Below the pieces are notes generated by a model. That model was not told the origin of the DNA. It saw only the letters and a list, made by a program, of their open reading frames with translations, and did not search any database. A stretch of 64,000 nt of DNA. Source: Bog-756 sp052143895. Its GTDB lineage: Bacteria; Actinomycetota; Acidimicrobiia; Acidimicrobiales; RAAP-2. The stretch lies in the NCBI GenBank assembly GCA_052143895.1, contig JBKQRT010000224.1:7942-71941 (forward strand), read 5' to 3'. Each line of letters begins with the position of its first letter. Within the stretch, counting starts at the first letter, position 1. A program made the position numbers and the translations under genes. Of the stretch, positions 25,322 through 34,394 are shown one piece after another.

Positions 25322-26455
25322 GTGAGCGTTCCAGAGGTTGCCGTGGTGTTCCCGCAGGTCCACCGGCGCGGCGGGATCGAACGCGTCTGCTGGGATCTGC
25401 TGGAGTACCTCGCCCCGCGCCACCGGACGGCGTTCGTGGGCACCGGCGCCCCCGACGGCGTCCCCGATGGCGTGACGTTCGTCCCGGTGGCCGGACCTCT
25501 GGAGCCCGGCACGATCGGCATGTTCATCCGCCGGGCGCGGATCGGACGGTCGATGTCCTCGGTCGGAGCAGGGACCACGGTGACCATGGGTTCGGTGGTG
25601 CCCCCCGGCGACGTCCTCTGGGTCCCGAGTGTGCACCGCGCCTGGCTCGAGGCGGCCCGCACGATCACGATGGGCCCGGTCGTGCTGCCCGCACGGATGC
25701 GGTTCGCCATGCCCCACCACCGGGCCCTCCTCTCCATGGAGTCGCAGTACTTCAGGCACTCCCACCCGCGGCGCATCCTGTGCACCTCGCACCGCGAGGT
25801 CGACGACCTCGAGCGGCTCTACGGCGTCGATCCCGCACTGGCCACCGTCGTCCCCAACCCCTTCGACCCGACGCGCTTCAATCCGGAACGACGGGCGCGG
25901 GACCGCGACGGTGCACGGGCCGACCTCGGCATCGCCCCGGGCGAGCTGGCGTTGCTGTTCGTCGCCAACGAACTGCACCGGAAGGGCTTCGATCAGGTGC
26001 TCCGGGCCATGGCCGCCACTGGCGACGAGCGCTTTTCTCTCCACGTCGTGGGCAGGGCGGGCCTGGGACCCTACCGGTCATTGATCGACCGGCTGCACCT
26101 CGCCGAGAGGGTCCACTACCACGGACCCTCCTCCGACGTGGGATGGCCGCTGGCCGCCGCCGACCTCCTGGTGCTGCCCACCCAGTACGAGCCGTTCGGC
26201 CTGGTGATCGTCGAGGCGCTCGCCGCCGGGGTCCCGGTGGTGACGACGCGGCTGGCCGGCGCGTCGGAGGCGGTGCGACCGGGTCGGACCGGCCTGCTCC
26301 AGGACGACCCCTACGATGTCGACGAGCTGACCGGACTGCTCGAGAGGGCCGGCCGCGCCGACCTGGCGGCATGGGGACGGGAGGCGTCCGCGTCCGTCGA
26401 CGCCTACCGGAGGGAACGGGTCATGGGCACCGTGGAAGGCATCCTCTTCCCGTAG
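25322..26455 (+). CDS. glycosyltransferase, GT4-like
   Basis: A 377-residue GT-B enzyme from GTG 25322. Features are FPQVHRRGGIERVCWDLLEY at the N-terminus, LALLFVANELHRKGFDQVLR entering the donor domain, and the donor-site motif YEPFGLVIVEALAAGVPVVT. It belongs to the polysaccharide locus; sugar specificity cannot be read. Confidence 0.85.
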   Translation: MSVPEVAVVFPQVHRRGGIERVCWDLLEYLAPRHRTAFVGTGAPDGVPDGVTFVPVAGPLEPGTIGMFIRRARIGRSMSSVGAGTTVTMGSVVPPGDVLWVPSVHRAWLEAARTITMGPVVLPARMRFAMPHHRALLSMESQYFRHSHPRRILCTSHREVDDLERLYGVDPALATVVPNPFDPTRFNPERRARDRDGARADLGIAPGELALLFVANELHRKGFDQVLRAMAATGDERFSLHVVGRAGLGPYRSLIDRLHLAERVHYHGPSSDVGWPLAAADLLVLPTQYEPFGLVIVEALAAGVPVVTTRLAGASEAVRPGRTGLLQDDPYDVDELTGLLERAGRADLAAWGREASASVDAYRRERVMGTVEGILFP

Positions 26456-26500
26456 GGCCGCATTCCCGTGGGCCGTCACGGCACCGGCACCGGCACCCGC

Positions 26501-26535
26501 ACCACGGCACCCATACCACGGCACCCATACCACGG
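26501..26535 (+). repeat. 14-bp tandem repeat, 2.5 copies
   Basis: Unit accacggcacccat at 26501 and 26515 plus a half copy, in the short gap between convergent glycosyltransferase genes. Confidence 0.9.
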
Positions 26536-26552
26536 AGTCGCTATTCGCGTGC

Positions 26553-27428
26553 TCAGTGTGCCCGCCGGTCCCCGTCGGCAGTCCGGCGGAGGTCGGCTTC
26601 GGCCCGGCAGGGCCCGCGCCGGTACAGATGGAACTGGTCGGCCGCCCGCCTCCCACGGTCTCCGGGCACGAAGACGGCCCGTACCAGCGCGCCGGTCATG
26701 ACGCCGGCGCGGAAGACCAACCAGCCGGCCGAGCCGTGGTGCTTCCGTATGTACCGCTCGTTGGAGGCATGGAAGTGGACCTCGCGTTCGGTGGCGTCGC
26801 CGCCGGTGCCCGCGCCCACATGGGTGGCCGCCACCTCCGGACAGAGGCTCGACGTCCACCCGCGGTCGTGGGCGCGGTGCTGCCAGTCGGTCTCCTCGGC
26901 ATAGAGGAAGAACCGTTCGTCGAAGCGGCCGACCTCGGTCAGCGCCGCCCGGCGGAGCAGGAGCACGGAGCCGATCATGAACCGGGGGCCACGACGCAGC
27001 CGGCCGAGTCCCACCGCCTCGACCCAGGCCCCGCACGGGGTGGGGAGGGGCCACGACACCCGGGCCGACTGGCCGGTGGCCGGCTCGACTTGGGCAGGGG
27101 CGACGCACGCCCGGTCGGGCCTGGCGTGCAGGCAGCGGACCAGGTCTTCCACACCGGCGGCCTCGATGGCGGCGTCGGGATTGAGCAGCAGGACGTCGGC
27201 GGAGGGACGGCACCGATCGAGTCCGAGGTTGACCCCACCGGCAAATCCCAGGTTTCGACCTGGGTCGACGTAGACGGCGCTGTGGCGGTCGGCGACCGAT
27301 CGCACATCGGGATCCGACGAGTTGTCGATCACGGTGACCGGTAGCTCCGGTCCGAGGGCGGTCAGGCACCTGTCGAGGAGGCCTGGCGCACCGTAGGCCA
27401 CCACCACTACGTCGACGTCCCCCGGCAT
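26553..27428 (-). CDS. GT2 family glycosyltransferase (rhamnosyltransferase-like)
   Basis: A 291-residue GT-A enzyme. VDVVVVAYGAPGLLDRCLTA is the nucleotide-binding strand, VIDNSSDPD and GRNLGFAGGVNLGL follow, LLLNPDAAIE holds the metal-binding DxD-like site, and FFLYAEETDWQHRAHDRGW contains the catalytic-base region. This pattern is common in rhamnosyl and related transferases of GT2. ATG 27428 is the start; upstream codons lack homology. It is the last of three minus-strand genes with the kinase and the next glycosyltransferase. Confidence 0.88.
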   Translation of the reverse strand: MPGDVDVVVVAYGAPGLLDRCLTALGPELPVTVIDNSSDPDVRSVADRHSAVYVDPGRNLGFAGGVNLGLDRCRPSADVLLLNPDAAIEAAGVEDLVRCLHARPDRACVAPAQVEPATGQSARVSWPLPTPCGAWVEAVGLGRLRRGPRFMIGSVLLLRRAALTEVGRFDERFFLYAEETDWQHRAHDRGWTSSLCPEVAATHVGAGTGGDATEREVHFHASNERYIRKHHGSAGWLVFRAGVMTGALVRAVFVPGDRGRRAADQFHLYRRGPCRAEADLRRTADGDRRAH

Positions 27429-27561
27429 CAGCGCGGTCGATCCGTCCCGCGCCAGGCGTGAGCCAGCTGAGCGTCGCCGGCCCACCCGCCGATCAGCTCC
27501 CGACGCCGGTCGGCCTCGTCGCGGGCGAGCGGCCGGCGAGTCGGTGCCGCCGCCCAGGTCC

Positions 27562-29157
27562 TCACTGCTTGTAGGCGTACGACTGGTAGGTGTCGGTGCT
27601 CGACCGACGCGCCCGGTTGACCGTGACGCCCAGGACGCGGCAATGGGTGGTTTCGAGCCGGCGGATGGTCCGCTCGAGGTCGGTGCGCTCGGTCCGACCT
27701 TCGGACGCGACCACCACGGCGCCACTGGACATGCTGCCGAGGATGGCGGTGTCCGGCACGGCCAGCACGGGCGGGGTGTCCAGTAGCACCACGTCGGCCA
27801 GCAGCGGCAGCTGGTCCAGGACCGGCTGCATGCCGGGGCTCCCGAACAGCTCGCTCGGGTTGCCGAGCTCGGTGCCGGCGGGGAGCACCTGCAACCCGTA
27901 GATCCCGCTGTCGACGAGCATCGAGCTCACCGAGGACTTGTCGGGTTCGGGCCTGACGTCCCGCCGCGCCCGCGAGGGCATCGCCGGTGCCGAGCCTGCC
28001 CGTGGGCCGCCCGCGGACCGGTCGGACGATCCGTGGTCCTGGCGTGAGGGGCCCGGTCGTCCGTCCCGTTCCGGGCTCTTCCAGTTGGAGCGGATCAGAT
28101 CGGCGAGCCCGGGGAGCCCCGACGTCTGCAGACCGAACACCTCCTCGAGGCGCGGCCTCCGGAAGTCGGCCGAGACCACGATCACCTTGCTGCCACTCAT
28201 GGCCCAGGCGGCCGCCAGGTTGGCTGTCACGAAGGTCTTGCCGTCGCCGGGCTCCGGGCTGGTCACGACGATCACCGGGCAGGGCATGTCGTCCAGGATG
28301 ACCCGGAGGCTGGTCCGCAGCTCGCGGACCGACTCCGCCATTAGGGACTGCGGCGCCTGGACCATGGCGATCGAGACCTTGCCGGTCCGGACGTCGCTGT
28401 CCTGTGGCAGCTCGGCCAGGATCGGAGAGTCGGTGATCTCCTCGATGTCGGGGCTGTTGCGCAACCGGGTGTCGAGTTGGTCACGCCCGAGGGCGATGCC
28501 GCATCCGACCAGCAGTCCGGCGACGACCCCGATCGCTCCGAGCTTGGTCTTACTGAGGCCCGTCGGTGCGCCCGGGTTGGGGGCGACCTGGATGCTGGCG
28601 TACGGCTCGCCGAATTGGATGTTGCTCTGCTGGGTCTGGAGCGTGCTGAGGGTGTTCTCCAGGCCGGTCAGCTTGGCCTGTGTCACCGCGTTCAAGCCGC
28701 CCTGCGCCTGCAGCGCGGCGATCTGATCGCCGAGCGAGACGATCGCGACGCCGAGCTTGTCGATCTGGGCCTGCACCAGCGACTGGGTCTCGTTGACGAA
28801 GGCCTGTGCATACGCCTTGGCCACCGCCTCGGCGCGGTCCGGATCGGAACCGGTGGCGGTGATGGTGAGGGTCCCCGTCGTCGGGTCGACCGTGCCGGTC
28901 ACCGCGGCGGCGACCGCCGACACATCGGTTTCCCCGAGGATCTTGGCCGCGCCCATCTGGACGGCGGTGCTGCCGAGCTCCTGTACCGGGTCGGGAAGTG
29001 TGACCGCGGGCGTCGTCGAGCTCGAATTGGGGCTCGTGGTGGTCTCTTGGATCAGCGCGGTGGACTGGTACTGAGGTGCCTGGATCTTGGAATAGCCGAG
29101 CGCGACCACGACCGCGACGACGACGCTGACCGCGATGGTCAGCTTGCGCCGCCACAA
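27562..29157 (-). CDS. Wzz/BY-kinase: polysaccharide co-polymerase with tyrosine autokinase domain
   Basis: A fused chain-length determinant and bacterial tyrosine kinase controlling polysaccharide polymerisation and export at the membrane. Membrane helices are at about 7-24 and 207-224, enclosing the Wzz domain. The kinase has Walker A PEPGDGKT (301-308), Walker B VVLLDTPP (456-463) and a C-terminal tyrosine cluster TDTYQSYAYKQ. Walker A' reads VVSADFRRP, with Ser329 where an Asp is usual. About 50 low-complexity residues (359-408) are inserted between A' and B. The only canonical start in frame is TTG 29157, yet Wzz-like sequence (PPLTFLEFLSVLWRRK) continues upstream to a stop, so the true start is uncertain. 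Confidence 0.85.
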   Translation of the reverse strand: MWRRKLTIAVSVVVAVVVALGYSKIQAPQYQSTALIQETTTSPNSSSTTPAVTLPDPVQELGSTAVQMGAAKILGETDVSAVAAAVTGTVDPTTGTLTITATGSDPDRAEAVAKAYAQAFVNETQSLVQAQIDKLGVAIVSLGDQIAALQAQGGLNAVTQAKLTGLENTLSTLQTQQSNIQFGEPYASIQVAPNPGAPTGLSKTKLGAIGVVAGLLVGCGIALGRDQLDTRLRNSPDIEEITDSPILAELPQDSDVRTGKVSIAMVQAPQSLMAESVRELRTSLRVILDDMPCPVIVVTSPEPGDGKTFVTANLAAAWAMSGSKVIVVSADFRRPRLEEVFGLQTSGLPGLADLIRSNWKSPERDGRPGPSRQDHGSSDRSAGGPRAGSAPAMPSRARRDVRPEPDKSSVSSMLVDSGIYGLQVLPAGTELGNPSELFGSPGMQPVLDQLPLLADVVLLDTPPVLAVPDTAILGSMSSGAVVVASEGRTERTDLERTIRRLETTHCRVLGVTVNRARRSSTDTYQSYAYKQ

Positions 29158-29328
29158 GACGGAGAGGAATTCGAGGAAGGTCAGTGGAGGCTCGATTCAG
29201 GAGGGGCGTCGGACGGATACAGACAATACGACCCCGGTGCACCGGGCCGGCACCGCAGTGCGAGCAGGGGTCCCTCGGAGCGGCCGGCCCTGCCGAGGGT
29301 GCCCGAGGCACCGCTGGAAGGGGCGAGC

Positions 29329-30516
29329 TTAGGCGACCGCATGTTCGCTCCGGACGCGGTCCATGACCGCCGCCATGCTTCGGGCGCGCTCTCGCCACGA
29401 CGGGACCGGGGTGTCCTCGAAGCGGGCCGGCAGACCGGCCGGAGCGTCCAGCGCTAGGGCGTCGGTGGTGGCCTGGACGAAGTGGTCCCGGTCGGCGACG
29501 ACCACGGGCGCTCCGAGGTCGCGGAACCCGGCGATCGGCGTGGCGATCGTCGGCCGTCCGGCGGCGAGGCACTCGTAGGCCTTGATGGGATCGAGGCTCT
29601 CGGTGAAGGGGTTCACGAGATGGGGGACGATGATCACGTCGGCGTGCTGGAGGAAGGCAGGGATCTGGTCGTACGGCCGGGGACCGAGGAGGTGCACGGT
29701 GGGCACGTGCTCCAGCTGGGAGGTCACGTCCGCCGGCAGGACGTTGGGCCCGATCAGGACCACGCGGAGGTCCGGGCACGACCGGGCGAGTTCGAGGACG
29801 AGCGGCACGTCGAGGCGTTCCTCGTGCAGCGTGCCGACATAGACGGCCACCGGCGACGGGGGAAGCGACGACGGGCGCGGTCGGGGGGTCCGGAACAGGT
29901 CCACGTCCACCCCGTTGGGAATGAGCTCGACCGCCCGGCTCGTACCGCGTGAACGCTCGAGATCGCTGGAGCAGACCACCACGGCGTCGCTCCGCTCCAG
30001 CAGGAGGCGATCGTCCGACAAGAGCCGGGCGCGCTGACGGGGTGCCAGCGGCGCGAGGAGCCAGTCGTCGGTGATGTCGTAGAGGCTCGGCCACCCGGTC
30101 CGGACGGCGAACCCGGCATAGGACGCGTCGTTGATCCACAGCAGTGGGTGCTCGAGGCCCAAGGCGTCGACAGCATCGAGGATCTGCCGCCCGAGCGACC
30201 GGTCGGCGAAGGGGCCGAGCGACCGGGGCCACCACTTGCGGGGGCGGAGCACGTGCACCCGGGGGTGGACCCGCTCCAACCGGGGCCCCAGAATGCCGTG
30301 GGTGGTGCCGTGCCGGAGCTCGTGAGGAATGTCGATGGCGGGCGCGACGTACAGGACGTCTACGGAGGGGTCGAGGTCGACGATCTCGTCGACCAGGATG
30401 CGCATCCGGCGCCGCACGTCACTCCACGGCTCGAGGGAGCAGACCACCAGGGACCGAGCCGCCGGCGGCCGTTCGCTGGAGATCGCTGTCCGTTCCCCGG
30501 TGCCCTCACGCTCCAT
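29329..30516 (-). CDS. glycosyltransferase, GT4-like
   Basis: A 395-residue GT-B enzyme. LWINDASYAGFAVRTGWPSL and YDITDDWLLA resemble the acceptor domain of exopolysaccharide GT4 enzymes; ELIPNGVDVDLFRTPRP and LDPIKAYECLAAGRPTIATP are the donor-domain landmarks. ATG 30516 follows AAGGGAAC. It lies upstream of the kinase gene with a gap of about 170 bp. Confidence 0.85.
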   Translation of the reverse strand: MEREGTGERTAISSERPPAARSLVVCSLEPWSDVRRRMRILVDEIVDLDPSVDVLYVAPAIDIPHELRHGTTHGILGPRLERVHPRVHVLRPRKWWPRSLGPFADRSLGRQILDAVDALGLEHPLLWINDASYAGFAVRTGWPSLYDITDDWLLAPLAPRQRARLLSDDRLLLERSDAVVVCSSDLERSRGTSRAVELIPNGVDVDLFRTPRPRPSSLPPSPVAVYVGTLHEERLDVPLVLELARSCPDLRVVLIGPNVLPADVTSQLEHVPTVHLLGPRPYDQIPAFLQHADVIIVPHLVNPFTESLDPIKAYECLAAGRPTIATPIAGFRDLGAPVVVADRDHFVQATTDALALDAPAGLPARFEDTPVPSWRERARSMAAVMDRVRSEHAVA

Positions 30517-30928
30517 GTCCGTTCCCTTGACGTCTACTCTTCGATCGCCGTGGCGTGTGCAAGGCGCTGATCCACCCGTAGCACCGGGATCGTAGATACC
30601 GTCGACACCGTACCGGCTCACCTTGAGTTCGATGTGAGGACGGCGGGAAGCACCCCCGAGGGCCTGACCGGCGTCGAACCGGTCACCGGCCGTCTACCGA
30701 CCGGCGTCGGTACTGCATCGGTCCAGCGTCGGTCCGGCGTCGGTACTGCATCGGTCCAGCATCGGACCTGTGGCGGGCCGCCCACGGACCAGGCCACGGA
30801 CCGGATCGGAGACGGGCCCGAATCGAGCGGACGGGCCTGAAGTCCGGAGCCACGTGCAGGTCGGGCGCTACGCTTGCTAGTCCGTACCCACCGATGCATC
30901 GCGGCCGTCCGCGCCGGAGAGCACACCC
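30517..30928. other. divergent intergenic region with direct repeats
   Basis: This 412-bp gap separates a minus-strand glycosyltransferase and the plus-strand polymerase gene and should hold both promoters. Beyond the 27-bp direct repeats listed separately, no confident promoter or gene was recognised. Confidence 0.5.
30701..30760 (+). repeat. 27-bp direct repeat, two copies
   Basis: The sequence ccggcgtcggtactgcatcg followed by gtccagc occurs at 30701-30727 and again at 30734-30760, a 33-bp period. Related fragments continue to about 30770. It lies upstream of the polymerase gene and may be regulatory or a slippage product. Confidence 0.9.
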
Positions 30929-32419
30929 ATGATGAGCCGGACAACGACACAGCGCTCGGGCCAGATCTTCGGCCGCAGGCGCCCACGAACGCGCCGGCGT
31001 CGACTGGCGAGGAGCTCGGCGACATGGCTCGGGGTGCTCGCAGTCGCCGCCGCCGTCGGAGTGGTCGTGGAGCGGAGCCGGGCCGTCGGTCTTGCGCTGG
31101 CCGCGCTGGTGCTCGGCGTGGGCGTCCTCATCGCCGACCCGCTCCTGCTCGTGGTGATTGCCCTTCCCGGGTCGCTGCTGATCCAGCGGATCGGCGGGAG
31201 CAGCACCAACCTCAGTGCCGCCGACCTCCTGGTGTTCGTGGGAGCTCTCGTCTCGCTCTTCTTCATCCGTTGGAGCGAGGCGCCCACGCTCCGGGAGTTC
31301 TTGCGGGGAATCGTCTGGTTCCAGGCCGTGCTGGTGCTGGTGCTGGTGGCCCACCCCAACCGCTACAACATCGTGGAGTGGTTCCACCGCTGGTCCTACC
31401 TGGGCGGGAGCGTCCTGGTCGGTTGGGCCATCGCCACCTACGGCCGCACCAAGCAGGCAGTCCGCATCTACCTGCTCGGCGCCTCGGTGATCGCGCTGAT
31501 CGCCATGGAGCACGCGGTCACCCAGGGCTTCGTCCCGGCCCAGTGGGGCGTCTACCAGAAGAACGCCATCGGGGCGATCATGCTGATCGCCGTCCTGATC
31601 GCCCAGATCAACCCGCCGTGGACCGGCATCGGCCGCCGGGAGGCGCGGGTGAACAAGTACCTCTGCGTCGGGGGCCTGCTGGCATCCCAGTCGCGCCAGG
31701 CGGCCATCCTGCTGATCCTGGCCCTGGCGCTCGCCTACTTCCTGAACCCGGAGTTGCGGAGCCGGTCGAAACTCCTGTTGGCCGGCGCCGTCCCGTTGGT
31801 CGTCGCCCTGTACTACAGCTTCACGATCAACGCCCGGGTCAACCCGAAGTTCAACTCGGTGTCCGTCCGGGTCGACCAGATCTCGGCCGCCTTCCACGTC
31901 TGGCACCTCAGCCCTGTGTTCGGGGAAGGGATGCGCTTCTACAACCTTCCCCAGTTCCTCTTCGTCACCGCCCCGCCCAACGTGTTCATCGACAACCTGG
32001 CGTCGACCGGCATCGTCGGATCACTCGCCTTCCTCTTCATGGTCTTCGTCACCATGCGGACCCTGATCCGCATCCCGTACGTCTACGGGACCTTGGGAAT
32101 GATCGTCCTCCTCGCCCACTACGTCGACGGTCTCTTCGACATCTTCTGGATCGGGGCGTCGTCCATCGCTCCGTTCATCATCGCCGGTATCTCGCTCGGT
32201 ATCGCCGACCTGCACCGGTCCGGAGACGCCTGGCTGCTGCCCGACGGGAGTACCAAGGACCTGGCTGGGCGTCACCGAGGCCCGGCGGGTCGCGGCAGCC
32301 GGGCCGTCCACCGGGGGTCGCTCGCGTTCGAGCGGTCGTTCGTCGCCGTCCGCCGATCGACGGGGACGGCGACCGCGGAGATGGCACGGCTGATGGGCCG
32401 GCTCGTCCCGGCGCGCTGA
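30929..32419 (+). CDS. O-antigen ligase/polymerase-like membrane protein (Wzy/WaaL type)
   Basis: A 496-residue polytopic membrane protein with about ten helices (for example AVGLALAALVLGVGVLIADP and LAFLFMVFVTMRTL). The large loop with FGEGMRFYNLPQFLFVTAPP and PNVFIDNLASTGIVGSLAFL corresponds to the conserved Wzy_C/O-antigen ligase loop carrying the periplasm-facing histidine/arginine region. It would polymerise or ligate lipid-linked repeat units outside the membrane. A basic tail of about 70 residues is unusual. The next glycosyltransferase begins 7 bases after its stop. Confidence 0.8.
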   Translation: MMSRTTTQRSGQIFGRRRPRTRRRRLARSSATWLGVLAVAAAVGVVVERSRAVGLALAALVLGVGVLIADPLLLVVIALPGSLLIQRIGGSSTNLSAADLLVFVGALVSLFFIRWSEAPTLREFLRGIVWFQAVLVLVLVAHPNRYNIVEWFHRWSYLGGSVLVGWAIATYGRTKQAVRIYLLGASVIALIAMEHAVTQGFVPAQWGVYQKNAIGAIMLIAVLIAQINPPWTGIGRREARVNKYLCVGGLLASQSRQAAILLILALALAYFLNPELRSRSKLLLAGAVPLVVALYYSFTINARVNPKFNSVSVRVDQISAAFHVWHLSPVFGEGMRFYNLPQFLFVTAPPNVFIDNLASTGIVGSLAFLFMVFVTMRTLIRIPYVYGTLGMIVLLAHYVDGLFDIFWIGASSIAPFIIAGISLGIADLHRSGDAWLLPDGSTKDLAGRHRGPAGRGSRAVHRGSLAFERSFVAVRRSTGTATAEMARLMGRLVPAR

Positions 32420-32426
32420 ACGGCCA

Positions 32427-33479
32427 GTGACCGACCGTCTGCCGCGTCTCGTCTACAACGCACTCCCACTCGATCCGAACGGCGGTGGCGTGAGCACGTA
32501 CATTCGCGAGCTCCTGGCCGCCATGGTGGCCGAGGTCGACGCCGACCTGACGGCAGCCGTCCATCCCGAGGGCCTCGCCGAACTGGCGCCGGGGATCACC
32601 CCGCTGGTGAAGCCCACGTCGCACGGCGTCAGACGGGCGCTGGCCAGCGCGGTCGGATTCGGCCCGGCCGACCTGACTCACGGGCTCGACGTCGACCTGC
32701 CACTGCGTCGACCGGGGACGATGGTGTCGACGGTCCACGACATGGCCATCTTCGACACGCCGTGGGCCTTTCCGAAGTGCCGGATCGTGGGCGAGCAGCA
32801 GATCCTGAAGCACTCGCTGCGGCGCGCCGATGCCATCGTCGCGGTGTCGGCGTTCACCGCCGCGCGGGTCAGGGTGCTGACCGGGCGCGACGCCGTCGTC
32901 GTGCACTCGGCCCCCGGCCCGGGCATGGTTGCCCCATCGTCCGTGGAGGTTGCCCGGGTCCGCCAGTGCTATGCACTGCCGGAGCGGTTCGTGCTGCACG
33001 TGGGCAATATCGAGCCCCGCAAGGACATCGCCACGCTCGCCGGAGCCTGCCGGTCCGTGCCGGTCCCGCTCGTCCTCACCGGTCAGCGGCTCTGGGGCCA
33101 CCAGCCCCCGGAGGGCTCGGTGGAGATCGGACACGTCCCGTTGTCCGACCTGCCGGCCCTCTACGGAGCGGCGACCCTCGTCGGCTACGCCTCCCGGTAC
33201 GAGGGCTTCGGCCTGCCACCCCTCGAGGCCATGGCCTGCGGGGCCGCGGTGGTGAGCACCCCCGTTCCGGCGGTCACCGAGCTCGTCGGCGACGGTGCGT
33301 CGACGTTCCGTCCGGGGGACGTCGACGGGCTCTCCCGCACGCTGCGCGAGCTGCTGGACGACGAGCCCCGGCGCCGTGACCTGGCGCGGCTGGGCAGCGA
33401 GCGGGTCCGGGGGTTGAGCTGGGCCCGCACCGCAAAGGAGACGGCCGACGTCTACCGGTCGCTCGGCCTGGAGGTCTGA
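32427..33479 (+). CDS. glycosyltransferase, GT4-like (mannosyl/rhamnosyltransferase type)
   Basis: A 350-residue GT-B enzyme from GTG 32427, tightly linked to the polymerase. RLVYNALPLDPNGGGVSTYI, DMAIFDTPWAFPK, VLHVGNIEPRKDIATLAGA and the donor motif YEGFGLPPLEAMACGAAVVS match the mannosyltransferase-like branch of GT4. Sugar specificity is inference. Confidence 0.88.
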   Translation: MTDRLPRLVYNALPLDPNGGGVSTYIRELLAAMVAEVDADLTAAVHPEGLAELAPGITPLVKPTSHGVRRALASAVGFGPADLTHGLDVDLPLRRPGTMVSTVHDMAIFDTPWAFPKCRIVGEQQILKHSLRRADAIVAVSAFTAARVRVLTGRDAVVVHSAPGPGMVAPSSVEVARVRQCYALPERFVLHVGNIEPRKDIATLAGACRSVPVPLVLTGQRLWGHQPPEGSVEIGHVPLSDLPALYGAATLVGYASRYEGFGLPPLEAMACGAAVVSTPVPAVTELVGDGASTFRPGDVDGLSRTLRELLDDEPRRRDLARLGSERVRGLSWARTAKETADVYRSLGLEV

Positions 33480-33566
33480 TCGCCCACCGTCGGAGGAGGG
33501 TGCGGGGCCCACCGTCCACAGCCGGGGCGAGCTTCAGGCCGCTCCCGGAGCTGCCGATGAAGGTGC

Positions 33567-34358
33567 GTGGGGTATGGCACGAGGGGTGAACAACACCTCC
33601 TGAACGATGGGCTCCCGGCGACGGCAGAGTCGGCGTGCGCGTTGCTGGCCCCCGGGGCTGAACGGCCGGTACAACGAATGGGTCAGGTCGTGGCGCACGG
33701 GCCGGTCCGCCTGCCGGGTCGGATCCCGGAGCACCTGCCCGACGTCTGCCTCCCACCCGAGTTGCTGGCCGACCTCCACGAGCCACGCCTGATCATCACC
33801 CCGGACTACGTCGGGCGCGACCGTCGGAGACCGGGGTGGCGCGGCCGCCGGACCGCGTTGTGGCCGGGGCCGTCGCTCCGGGCCAGGCAGGCGCTGGCGG
33901 TGGCGCTGGTGACCACGGCCGCGGTGGTCCCGCTTACCCTGATCGCCTCGCCGGCACCGATCTCGCCGACGGCGCCGACCAGCCAGCGCAGCGCGGTGGC
34001 GGCCGCAGGTGACCGCGTCGTCCGGTCGGCCCGCACCGCCGGCGCGGGAGCGGCACGGCGTGCGCCATCGGCCCGGCACGGGGTCCAGGAAGCCGTGACC
34101 GGAGGCATCGGCGCGGTGGCTGCCGTCCGCGCCCAGTCGGCTGGGGCGCTCCGCACCGCCCGCGCCGATTCACGCCAGCTCGCTGCCGACCGGGCGGCGC
34201 TGGTGGTCGAGGCGCGCCAGGCACTGCGGGCGTCCCGCCTGGCGGCCCGATCCGCCCGGATCGCCGGTGAGCCCCGCGGGCCAGGCCCGCGGGGGCTGCG
34301 GGCCATTCGATCCGCGACCCCCGGTCCTCCTCCAACCCACCTGGTCGTCCCATCGTGA
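33567..34358 (+). CDS. membrane protein paralogous to the next gene
   Basis: A 263-residue protein from GTG 33567 (ATG 33678 is an alternative). The cytosolic N-terminus contains LPPELLADLHEPRLIITPDYVGRDRR (written here in two parts: LPPELLADLHE and YVGRDRR), followed by a membrane helix (RQALAVALVTTAAVVPLTLI) and an Ala/Arg-rich low-complexity tail. The following gene shares the same layout and motifs (LLADLHE, YVGPDRR), so the pair arose by duplication. No catalytic motif is seen. Likely an envelope or scaffold protein of the polysaccharide locus; function unknown. Confidence 0.6.
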   Translation: MGYGTRGEQHLLNDGLPATAESACALLAPGAERPVQRMGQVVAHGPVRLPGRIPEHLPDVCLPPELLADLHEPRLIITPDYVGRDRRRPGWRGRRTALWPGPSLRARQALAVALVTTAAVVPLTLIASPAPISPTAPTSQRSAVAAAGDRVVRSARTAGAGAARRAPSARHGVQEAVTGGIGAVAAVRAQSAGALRTARADSRQLAADRAALVVEARQALRASRLAARSARIAGEPRGPGPRGLRAIRSATPGPPPTHLVVPS

Positions 34359-34394
34359 ACTTCAGCTCCGCCAGGTTCGTGCCGATCTGACTGC

